The notes under the pieces are model-generated. The model ran no database searches. It worked only from the letters and a program-made list of their open reading frames with translations, and had not been told where the DNA came from. Shown piece by piece: positions 1 to 6,641 of a stretch of DNA of 23,046 nt (its first letter is position 1; each line of letters begins with the position of its first letter). Location of the stretch: contig DBIH01000104.1 of the NCBI GenBank assembly GCA_002296885.1, positions 1 through 23,046 on the forward strand, given 5' to 3'. The position numbers were made by a program, and so were the translations under genes. This DNA is from Flavobacterium sp. UBA807 (GTDB taxonomy: Bacteria > Bacteroidota > Bacteroidia > Flavobacteriales > Flavobacteriaceae).

Positions 1-42
1 CGGGTTATGAGCCCGACGAGCTGCCTACTGCTCTATCCCGCG
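1..42 (-). tRNA. initiator tRNA-fMet (CAU), 5' part only
   Basis: Read on the minus strand from 42 to 1, the sequence folds as the first 42 bases of a tRNA: a 7-base acceptor strand (CGCGGGA), TA, a D arm with GAGC/GCTC stem and GG-containing loop, then an anticodon stem with loop CTCATAA and anticodon CAT. The three G:C pairs flanking the loop (GGG/CCC) and the C at position 1 are the classic marks of the initiator rather than the elongator methionine tRNA. The variable loop, T arm and acceptor 3' strand lie beyond the window, so the C1:A72 mismatch cannot be checked. Confidence 0.88.
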
Positions 43-119
43 ATGTTCGGGTGCAAATATACAATGAATATTTTATAAGTCAAGTAAAAAAGTGAAAAAC
101 TTGTTATTGCTTGATTTAC

Positions 120-198
120 AGAGTTGCAAAGTTCCAAAGTAATAGAGTTTAAAATGGGATGTACATAAAACTTTACTGCTATGAAACTCTGAAACTTT
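120..198. repeat. imperfect inverted repeat of AAAGTT-like units
   Basis: Arms at 120-150 and 168-198 match in inverted orientation at about 23 of 31 positions by eye. Each arm is itself built from degenerate short units of the type AGAGTT/AAAGTT spaced 7-10 bases apart. It sits between the stop of the PHP-domain gene and the initiator tRNA, both on the minus strand, so it could fold in the 3' untranslated RNA. No clean U-tract follows, so I do not call it a terminator. Confidence 0.5.
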
Positions 199-205
199 AC
201 TTCTT

Positions 206-3200
206 CTATAATTTAGTTATTTTCGTCGCTACCGAATAATTATCAGAGGTAGCTTTTATAAAATAAATACCTTGAGATAAAAACTGTATCGGGAGACTTA
301 CTTCCTGATCTCCCGCATGGGTCTGCAATTCCTTTTGACTAATCAATTTACCTGTGATATCATAAACACTAAAAATAATGGCTTCCCCTTGTGCATCCTC
401 GATCTGAATATTGGCAAAATCTCCCACAGGATTAGGATAAACTGTTAGCTGGAATTTAGAAACCATCTCGCGGTTAACCTTTTGAGTGTTGGTATATATC
501 ACATTGCCCTGAGCATCATATTGTACCAAACGGTAGTACATCACTCCGGTGAAAGAAGATTCATCGGTACAATTATAACTCTGGGTTCCGGCAGATATCC
601 CTTTCCCTGCCTTTGCAGTCATTGGTTCAAAATAGGCGTTGTCTGCCGAACGCTCAATAGTAAAACTTTGATTTTCGGTTTCATTAGCAGTAATCCATTT
701 CAGCAATACATTTTTGGGCTGTGCAATAGCTTGAAACTCTGCCACTGTTGTGTGGCTCATTCTTGCTGCATCGTTACGCGAATACCATATTGGAGCGGTT
801 ACCGTTCTTTTTCCATCCGATTCGGTGATGTCGATATAATAATAACGAGAAGTCAAATTTACCAACGCTGCATGAGTGTATGTAATAGTGCCGGAAGTCG
901 TGCTGGTTAATATAGTGGCATTGGAACCACTTCCCGGAACACCTGAATAAATCTTTAATGAGGTTACCGGATTAGTTGTTGTAGTGGTTACTGTAATTGT
1001 GGGCGTTCCGGCTGCTGTCATTACGGTTCCCATTTGCTTGTTGTTGATTTTAAATGTAACATAAGCACCACAATCTTCTGTTGCATAAAAACGCATGGCA
1101 CGCATGGCTGACAGCACACTACTTTCGTTTAGAGCAGTTGCCATTACAACGGTTCTGGTGGTAGACGTATGTCCATGGGTGACATTGTGGTTATCGTGAT
1201 CCATTGTTGGACCTAAATGATAACCTTTTGCCAGCATATTTCTATAATAACTGAGGTATAACATTGAAGATGGTGGATCGGTATAGGTCACATCAGTTGA
1301 TGAGGAAGGCCCATTTTCAACGGCAGATCCCACAACAGCATCATCAGCTGCACTGTCATAGGTACTCATAATTCCGTTATAATCGGAATTATTCGGATGC
1401 GCCAAAGTAGCAAAGGCATTGCTACCACTATAGCTGTTAATTACATTGAATAAGCCTGTGCTTCCTGTATATACTGATTGGGGTACATAAATGTCATAGT
1501 TTCCGGTTTCCCATCCCACTAATTTATCTACTCCATATACTACAACGTGGCCTCCTCCGGAAATAACACCCCATTCCATCCCGTACATTGCCAAAAAAGA
1601 AGAGGTGGTAGCTGCGGCAGCCTGTGAGCGACCTAAGGCATAATTGGCCAGAGACATTCCCGCTCCTGCATGATTATGTTCGCTTATTCCTAAGAAATCC
1701 ATGCAATTTGCAGTATCACCAAAAGAAAAATCCCCTGAAGGCAAACCTGAACCATCGCTATACTGGCTATGTGAGTGGAAATTTCCGAAGTAATAATACA
1801 AAGGGGCTTCGAGTGTCGCCGCCGAACCTGTTAATGGTGATGGCGTTTTATAAAGCGGCCCTCCGCTGCAATTGGTATTATTATAACTGAATACATAAAA
1901 ATAATACGTAGTGCTTGCAGACAAACCTGTCGCTACAAACGAATTCGAAACTCCTGAACTAACTACTGTGGCATTGCCGAAAGTTGCTCCGGTCGAATAT
2001 GATGTACCGTTGGTAGGATTGGTTGTTAAAGATGAGGCAGTACTATAAACGACTAAATAGCCATCAGCTGTTGTGGTTGTAAATGAAGCTGTAGCAGTTG
2101 AGCTCGTCGTTCCGGAGAATAACAGGGCTATTGGCTGATTGGCAGGTGTAGTACAAGGTGTTGCAATTGTTGCAAAGTTTCCTGTTAATGGGCTAGTCGT
2201 TTTATAGGTTATGCCCCCGCTACACCCCACATTATTGTAGGCAAAAACCGTTATGTAGTAAGTTGTACTCGGACTTAAGCCTGTAAGTGATAGTGATGTA
2301 GAATTATTGCTGCTAAGCACTGTTCCGTTTCCTAAAGTGTTTCCGGCACTATAAGTTGTTCCATTAGCCGGATTGGCAGACAACGATGCTGAAGTGCTGT
2401 ATACTATTAAGTAGCCGTCGGCTGATCCTGCTGTAAACGATCCCGTATTTGAATTGCTGGTTGGTGAACCAAAAGTTAAACTTGTCGGCTGATTAGCCGG
2501 AGCCACACAAGGAGGTGCCAATGTTGTAAAGTTTCCTGTCAACGGACTTGTAGTGTTGTAGGCAGTGCCTCCACTACATCCAACATTATTATAGGCAAAA
2601 ACCGTTACATAATAGGTTGTACTCGGACTCAATCCGGTAAGTGACAATGACGTTGAAATTCCGCTGCTGAGCACTGTTCCATTTCCAAAAGTATTCCCTG
2701 CACTATAGGTTGTTCCGTTTGCCGGATTGGTAGAGAGTGAAGCCGAACTACTGTAAACGACTAAATAGCCGTCGGCCGTAGTAGCTGTAAACGATCCCGT
2801 ATTGGAAGTACTGGTCGGTGAACCAAAACTTAGTCCTGTAGCCTGACTTCCCGGAGCTATACAAAGTGATGACAACTGATAATTAAGGCGGTTAGGATCT
2901 GTAGTTCCTGCAGCCTGAACCGTTGCTATGGTGGCACTGGTCCATTGCGAAGGGGTATAGGTAGCCGAAGGTGCCGTTACCGAAGTACTTCTGACATAAC
3001 TGATATCGGTAGCATTAATTCCGGTACCAAACTGATCAATAATGTTATTGGAAGCATCGAGAAGAGCTACACCGTCATTTCCATTAAAGTTGATAACCGT
3101 ATTGCTAGTTTGTGCGGCACTGGCCGCCGTGAGATAGGGAATCTCGGTTCCGTTTCCGGTATTACCAATCAATCCCGAGCCATAAGCAGGGATAGTGATG

Positions 3201-3460
3201 GTAAGGTTTACTGTACTGGATGGTGCACCCGTAAACGCAATATTACCTGTAGAGCCTGTAACTGCCCAAAGCCCTAATTTTAGTTGGGGAGAAGCAGTGT
3301 TGATGGCCGAGTTTCCTGTGTTGGTTAACTCAATCCATTTATTGGTTCCTGTTCCTTCATAATATTGTGAAATAATGATTTGAGCCGAAGCAAAGTTTAA
3401 TGAAGCTATCATTAAAACTAAAAAAGTAAATTTTTTTACAAGGAGTAATTTTTTATTCAT
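206..3460 (-). CDS. T9SS-secreted PHP-domain phosphoesterase-like protein with Fn3-like repeats
   Basis: 1084 residues. The N terminus is a Sec signal peptide with likely cleavage after Ala26 (FASA|Q). Residues about 27-197 resemble a lamin-tail domain (SQYYEG...KWIELTNTG). Three Fn3-like repeats follow with an exact 118-residue period, each beginning at a Cys (200, 318, 436). Residues about 556-800 are a PHP-like metal-dependent domain: H562/H564 in FHSHSQYSDG, E595/H596/H598 in SEHNH, E629, H688 in LAHPN, and D754/H755/D756/H758 match the usual metal-ligand clusters. A further beta domain (about 905-996) precedes a type A T9SS sorting domain (about 1003-1084, starting LTVYPNPVGD and ending in ITKL). 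The protein is expected outside the cell or on its surface. The PHP fold usually hydrolyses phosphoesters; the substrate here (nucleic acid, sugar phosphate or other) cannot be told. No intrinsic terminator is obvious after the stop. Confidence 0.88.
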   Translation of the reverse strand: MNKKLLLVKKFTFLVLMIASLNFASAQIIISQYYEGTGTNKWIELTNTGNSAINTASPQLKLGLWAVTGSTGNIAFTGAPSSTVNLTITIPAYGSGLIGNTGNGTEIPYLTAASAAQTSNTVINFNGNDGVALLDASNNIIDQFGTGINATDISYVRSTSVTAPSATYTPSQWTSATIATVQAAGTTDPNRLNYQLSSLCIAPGSQATGLSFGSPTSTSNTGSFTATTADGYLVVYSSSASLSTNPANGTTYSAGNTFGNGTVLSSGISTSLSLTGLSPSTTYYVTVFAYNNVGCSGGTAYNTTSPLTGNFTTLAPPCVAPANQPTSLTFGSPTSNSNTGSFTAGSADGYLIVYSTSASLSANPANGTTYSAGNTLGNGTVLSSNNSTSLSLTGLSPSTTYYITVFAYNNVGCSGGITYKTTSPLTGNFATIATPCTTPANQPIALLFSGTTSSTATASFTTTTADGYLVVYSTASSLTTNPTNGTSYSTGATFGNATVVSSGVSNSFVATGLSASTTYYFYVFSYNNTNCSGGPLYKTPSPLTGSAATLEAPLYYYFGNFHSHSQYSDGSGLPSGDFSFGDTANCMDFLGISEHNHAGAGMSLANYALGRSQAAAATTSSFLAMYGMEWGVISGGGHVVVYGVDKLVGWETGNYDIYVPQSVYTGSTGLFNVINSYSGSNAFATLAHPNNSDYNGIMSTYDSAADDAVVGSAVENGPSSSTDVTYTDPPSSMLYLSYYRNMLAKGYHLGPTMDHDNHNVTHGHTSTTRTVVMATALNESSVLSAMRAMRFYATEDCGAYVTFKINNKQMGTVMTAAGTPTITVTTTTTNPVTSLKIYSGVPGSGSNATILTSTTSGTITYTHAALVNLTSRYYYIDITESDGKRTVTAPIWYSRNDAARMSHTTVAEFQAIAQPKNVLLKWITANETENQSFTIERSADNAYFEPMTAKAGKGISAGTQSYNCTDESSFTGVMYYRLVQYDAQGNVIYTNTQKVNREMVSKFQLTVYPNPVGDFANIQIEDAQGEAIIFSVYDITGKLISQKELQTHAGDQEVSLPIQFLSQGIYFIKATSDNYSVATKITKL
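1796..2863 (-). repeat. three tandem 354-base repeats coding Fn3-like modules
   Basis: Within the PHP-domain gene, codons 200-317, 318-435 and 436-555 code for three successive Fn3-like modules. Modules 1 and 2 are about four-fifths identical at the protein level by eye (GSPTS.SNTGSFTA, STSLSLTGLSPSTTYY, FAYNNVGCSGG), and module 3 is more diverged. Module edges are about 2510-2863, 2156-2509 and 1796-2155. The similarity of the first two points to a recent duplication or to homogenisation. Confidence 0.85.
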
Positions 3461-3633
3461 TTAATTGTGGCTTTAAATTTCAAAATAAATATATTTCACA
3501 TAATTAATAAAAAAACATTTGATAATGTTGCTTTATACATATATTGTTAACAAATACTTATTTTTTTGCTATTAATATTACGTTTTTAACAAATATTGTT
3601 TAAAAACCCAAATAACAGTAAAATAATAGCCAC

Positions 3634-3665
3634 AAAAAAGCCTTGAGTTTCCTCAAGGCTTTTTT
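3634..3665 (-). terminator. intrinsic terminator behind the LRR gene
   Basis: A perfect 8-bp stem (GCCTTGAG/CTCAAGGC, 3640-3647 and 3652-3659) with loop TTTC is flanked by six A on the left and six T on the right, so it can work on either strand. On the minus strand it lies about 45 bases after the stop of the LRR gene and separates that unit from the downstream PHP-domain gene. Confidence 0.9.
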
Positions 3666-3707
3666 CACCTAACAAAATTTAATTTTATAAACACAAAATT
3701 AGAAGTC

Positions 3708-4562
3708 TTATTCGTCTGCAGCGAACGCTGAGTTTTTGTCGATACTTACTTTTAAGGTAGTGGCAACTCCCTGCTCATTAACCATTGTCATGTTTAAAGT
3801 ATCCAGTTTGGATAAGTTTTTAGAAACAAATCCGTTGAACATATTATAAGAAATATTCATTTCTTTTAAGTTGTGCAATTTTTCAAGGTCGAAAGGAACC
3901 TGACCATCCATTTTGTTTTCAAACAAACTTAAGGTTTCCAATGAAGAAAGGTTAGAAACTTCTTTTTCCAGTTTTCCTGTAAGTTTATTGCTGTTCAACA
4001 ACAATACTTTTAATGATTTCAATTGATAGTATGATGTTGGAATTTCACCTTCAATTTCATTGTTGAACAACGAAAGGGTTTCCAAAGCCGTAAGGTTACC
4101 AATGCTTGTTGGTAAAACCCCGGTTAGTCTGTTCATGTGCATTTCAATTGATTTCAATTGGCTTGCATTACCTAATGATTCCGGCAAAGCACCTGACACC
4201 TGATTGAAGGCAACATTCAGTTTGGTAAGGCTTTTTAAGTTACCAATTGTTGATGGCAATACACCAGTAATATTGTTTCTGAAAAGGTTTAAGACCTGTA
4301 ATGAAGTTAAATCACCGATTTCTTTTGGCAATTCACCGCTTAGGTTGTTGTTTACCAGTTTAATAGAAACTACTTTATCGTTTTGGATTTCTACACCATA
4401 CCAGGTTGATACCGGTGATTTCAGATCCCATTTGTTGATCCATTGTGAACCTTTAGTAGCTTTGTTTAATTTAACCAAAGCATTTTTTTCTGCCGGAGAT
4501 ATTTCCGCAAAGCAGGATACTGAGACTAAAAGTAGTGTTACGTAGGTAAAAATTGTTTTCAT
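3708..4562 (-). CDS. secreted plant-type leucine-rich-repeat protein
   Basis: 284 residues. A signal peptide ends near CFA|E (about residue 19). Residues about 20-62 form an N-terminal cap like those of plant LRR receptor proteins (EKNALVKLNKAT...W...WYGVEI). Eight leucine-rich repeats of exactly 24 residues follow (64-87, 88-111, 112-135, 136-159, 160-183, 184-207, 208-231, 232-255), with the plant-specific pattern LxxLxLxxNxLTGxLPxxIGNLxx. The acidic C terminus lacks a T9SS sorting domain, so periplasmic or other Sec-dependent localisation is more likely than T9SS export. LRR proteins generally bind other proteins; no partner can be read from the sequence. The gene is monocistronic, with its own terminator and a candidate promoter whose upstream box resembles the one before gldK. 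Confidence 0.85.
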   Translation of the reverse strand: MKTIFTYVTLLLVSVSCFAEISPAEKNALVKLNKATKGSQWINKWDLKSPVSTWYGVEIQNDKVVSIKLVNNNLSGELPKEIGDLTSLQVLNLFRNNITGVLPSTIGNLKSLTKLNVAFNQVSGALPESLGNASQLKSIEMHMNRLTGVLPTSIGNLTALETLSLFNNEIEGEIPTSYYQLKSLKVLLLNSNKLTGKLEKEVSNLSSLETLSLFENKMDGQVPFDLEKLHNLKEMNISYNMFNGFVSKNLSKLDTLNMTMVNEQGVATTLKVSIDKNSAFAADE

Positions 4563-4592
4563 ATCATTTAAGGTTTGAGGGTTATGACGATG

Positions 4593-4624
4593 TAAAACTA
4601 TAAGTGTTATCGTTTAAAAACAAA
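4593..4624 (-). promoter_or_regulatory. candidate promoter of the LRR gene
   Basis: On the minus strand, TTTG (4621-4624) and TAGTTTTA (4593-4600, 7 of 8 to TAnnTTTG) are separated by 20 bases, within the Bacteroidota spacing range. The start codon is at 4562, giving a leader of roughly 25 bases. Confidence 0.45.
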
Positions 4625-4628
4625 AAAA

Positions 4629-4647
4629 ATCGATGAAATGCACTTTT
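4629..4647. promoter_or_regulatory. conserved upstream box, LRR gene copy
   Basis: ATCGATGAAATGCACTTTT on the plus strand matches 18 of 19 bases of 16994-17012, upstream of gldK. Both copies have the same orientation relative to their minus-strand gene. The ATCGAT centre lies about 35 bases upstream of the centre of the candidate -7 box of the LRR gene, just outside its -33 element, as expected for an activator site. The gap also lies upstream of the divergent DUF1761 gene. Confidence 0.4.
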
Positions 4648-4744
4648 GCTTTAAATTTTTCTATATTTATCTTACAAACACGACATTAAATTCCTATTAA
4701 AACCGAAAAAGAAGTCTAAAAAAATTCATTTAAATAATATTTTT

Positions 4745-4752
4745 TACATTTG
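4745..4752 (+). promoter_or_regulatory. -7 box for the DUF1761 gene
   Basis: TACATTTG is an exact match to the Bacteroidota -7 consensus TAnnTTTG. It lies 27 bases before the ATG at 4780, giving a leader of about 20 bases. No good TTTG -33 element is seen at the usual distance. Confidence 0.5.
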
Positions 4753-4779
4753 ATACACTAACCAATAAAACTTTTAATT

Positions 4780-5262
4780 ATGGAAATCAACTGGATTGCT
4801 ATTTTACTTGCTGCTTTTTCAACACTTATTGTTGGATTTATTTGGTACAACCCAAAGGTTTTTGGAACCGTCTGGATGAAAGAAGCCAAACTAACTGAGG
4901 ATGATATTAAAGGTGTCAATATGTTTAAAATGTTGAGTTTAACATTTGTTTATGCATTCCTTATTTCATTTGTATTACAAATGGTCGTTATTCACCAATT
5001 TGGTGCCTTAGGAATGGTTGGTGGAAAACCTGAATTAGCAAAACCATCTTATGCTGCTTTTATGGCTGATTACGGAACAGCTTACAGAACGTTCAAACAT
5101 GGAGCGTTTCATGGCTTCATAATGTCCTTATTCATGGTATTCCCACTTTTTGGAACAAGTGCCTTATATGAAAGAAGAAGCTTTAAATATGTTATGGTAA
5201 CAACAGGTTTTTGGGTTGTATGCTTTATGATTATGGGCGGCATAATTTGTATGATGCAGTAA
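4780..5262 (+). CDS. DUF1761 family integral membrane protein
   Basis: 160 residues with about four hydrophobic segments (roughly 5-27, 50-73, 108-128 and 136-158). The N-terminal signature INWIAILLAAFSTLIVGFIWYNP...FG..WM is typical of DUF1761 membrane proteins, whose function is unknown. The ATG start places the first membrane helix directly at the N terminus. The gene has its own -7 box and terminator and appears to be a single-gene unit. Confidence 0.85.
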   Translation: MEINWIAILLAAFSTLIVGFIWYNPKVFGTVWMKEAKLTEDDIKGVNMFKMLSLTFVYAFLISFVLQMVVIHQFGALGMVGGKPELAKPSYAAFMADYGTAYRTFKHGAFHGFIMSLFMVFPLFGTSALYERRSFKYVMVTTGFWVVCFMIMGGIICMMQ

Positions 5263-5282
5263 TTAACATTTTTTTATATTTT

Positions 5283-5314
5283 AATCGCTCTACCTTTGTA
5301 GGGCGATTTTTTTT
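5283..5314 (+). terminator. intrinsic terminator behind DUF1761 gene
   Basis: An 11-bp stem (5283-5293 with 5298-5308, one G:T pair) around loop CTTT is followed by a run of eight T. It starts 20 bases after the DUF1761 stop and ends only 6 bases before the probable start of the next gene. Confidence 0.85.
5291..5298 (+). promoter_or_regulatory. -7 box inside the terminator hairpin
   Basis: TACCTTTG, spanning the terminator loop, is an exact match to TAnnTTTG. Initiation about 7 bases later would give the downstream gene (start 5321) a leader near 16 bases. A -33 TTTG is not evident, so the assignment is tentative. Confidence 0.35.
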
Positions 5315-5320
5315 AGCCTA

Positions 5321-6466
5321 TTGGAAACTATTACCTATAACATATTCCGTTCAATAGCTCTGCTTCCCGATTCCTGGGATGAAGTTGCCCATGAGAATGT
5401 CTTTCTGCAGACCCATTACCTGAAAGTATTGGAAGAATCGGCTCCTGTAAACATGCAGTGCTTCTATATTGGCATTTTTGAAAACGCTGAACTTATTGGT
5501 GTTGCCTTAGCGCAATATCTCAACTTAAATAAACTGGAATCCTTCGGAGAAAGAGATAAATGTTTTAAAACTACGGTTCGGAATTTTGTCTTCCGGAATT
5601 TTGGTTCACACGCTCTCTTTCTCGGAAATAATATGATAACGGGGCAAAACGGTTATGCTTTCAATAAGAAAATAGATTTTGAGACCATTGGAAAGATATT
5701 AGTGGAATGTGCCAATGAAATTACGCTCTACTTTAAAAAACAAAACATAAAAATCCATATTGTTTCGTTTAAGGACTTTTATCAGGATTGTGCTGCCGAA
5801 CTTAAAAAATCTGTTTTCGCATCAATGTATGAGTTCAACACACAACCCAATATGATCTTTAACCTGAGTCCGCAATGGAAAACCATTGACGATTATGTGG
5901 CAGCTTTATCCAAAAAATACCGCGACCAGTACAAACGTTCTCATAAAAAATTTGAAGGCATTGAAACCCGGGAATTGTCTTTAAATGAAATCGTTTCTCA
6001 GGAAAACCGAATTTACGAGTTGTATTACCATGTGGCAAAAAATGCACCTTTCAACACGTTCTTCTTAGCAAGGAATCATTTCTCTTCTTTTAAAAGACAA
6101 TGTGGTGAGAGGTTTAAGCTTGTTGGTTATTTTTTAAACGATACACTGGTTGGTTTTCATACGCTTTTACTTAACGGCCCTACGCTTGAAACCTATTTCT
6201 TGGGTTATGATGAACAGGTGCAAAAAGAAAAAATGCTGTACCTGAACATGCTGTACAACATGACGCAATACGGAATCGAGCATCAATTTAAAGAAATAAT
6301 CTTCGGAAGGACCGCTTTAGAAATTAAAAGTTCTATTGGTGCAGAACCCGTAATGATGTCGGGATTTATCTACCACAACACCAAATTAATCAATAAGTAC
6401 TTTGATAAAATCTTCCAAAGGCTGGAGCCAAATATTACCTGGCAGCAACGACATCCTTTTAAATAG
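5321..6466 (+). CDS. FemAB/GNAT-like acyltransferase family protein
   Basis: 381 residues if started at the TTG at 5321. An in-frame stop lies at 5282-5284 and no ATG occurs in frame until deep inside the conserved region, so TTG is the best start. The layout looks like a tandem GNAT fold. Residues 198-213 (KKYRDQYKRSHKKFEG) resemble the segment that opens the acetyltransferase_6/FemAB-like C-terminal domain, and LVGYFLNDTLVGFHTLLL followed by an F-G-R segment near residue 328 fits its core strands. Members of this superfamily transfer acyl or aminoacyl groups, for example in cell-wall or envelope building. The substrate is not evident, and no membrane segment or signal peptide is seen. It is convergent with the ABC-F gene. 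Confidence 0.7.
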   Translation: METITYNIFRSIALLPDSWDEVAHENVFLQTHYLKVLEESAPVNMQCFYIGIFENAELIGVALAQYLNLNKLESFGERDKCFKTTVRNFVFRNFGSHALFLGNNMITGQNGYAFNKKIDFETIGKILVECANEITLYFKKQNIKIHIVSFKDFYQDCAAELKKSVFASMYEFNTQPNMIFNLSPQWKTIDDYVAALSKKYRDQYKRSHKKFEGIETRELSLNEIVSQENRIYELYYHVAKNAPFNTFFLARNHFSSFKRQCGERFKLVGYFLNDTLVGFHTLLLNGPTLETYFLGYDEQVQKEKMLYLNMLYNMTQYGIEHQFKEIIFGRTALEIKSSIGAEPVMMSGFIYHNTKLINKYFDKIFQRLEPNITWQQRHPFK

Positions 6467-6475
6467 TTATTGAAA

Positions 6476-6603
6476 TTGTCATTTCGACCAAAGGGAGAAA
6501 TCTCATCAAGCCTTGATTATAAATAATTTCAAAATTAATGCAATTCGAATGAATTGATTACAACATATAATTATGAGATTTCTCCCTTTGGTCGAAATGA
6601 CAA
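6476..6603. repeat. long perfect inverted repeat in convergent gap
   Basis: Arms at 6476-6506 and 6573-6603 are perfectly complementary over 31 bases (core TTTCGACCAAAGGGAGAAAT). They flank a 66-base spacer holding a small hairpin of its own (6541-6556, CAATTC/GAATTG). The arms resemble the dispersed intergenic repeats I know from flavobacterial genomes (CATTTCGA...GGGAGAAATCTC type). The element sits between the convergent stops of the FemAB-like and ABC-F genes and may act as a bidirectional stop or RNA-stability element, although no T-tract follows. Confidence 0.88.
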
Positions 6604-6641
6604 AGAAAATCAAAAACCCTTTCTCGAAAAACTTATCGCTT

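Noticed and set aside
482..910. A 142-codon plus-strand frame opposite the PHP-domain gene
   Set aside because: It is antisense to conserved beta domains, has a Cys/His/Arg-rich composition typical of a shadow frame, and has no start signal.
1796..2863. Regular repeats that could suggest a CRISPR-like or satellite array
   Set aside because: The period is 354 bases, the sequence is coding throughout, and the repeats translate into Fn3-like modules.
3708..4562. Lipoprotein reading of the LRR protein (Cys17 in VSVSC)
   Set aside because: The -3 position is Ser rather than Leu or a close equivalent, so the lipobox is poor; ordinary signal peptidase cleavage after CFA is more likely.
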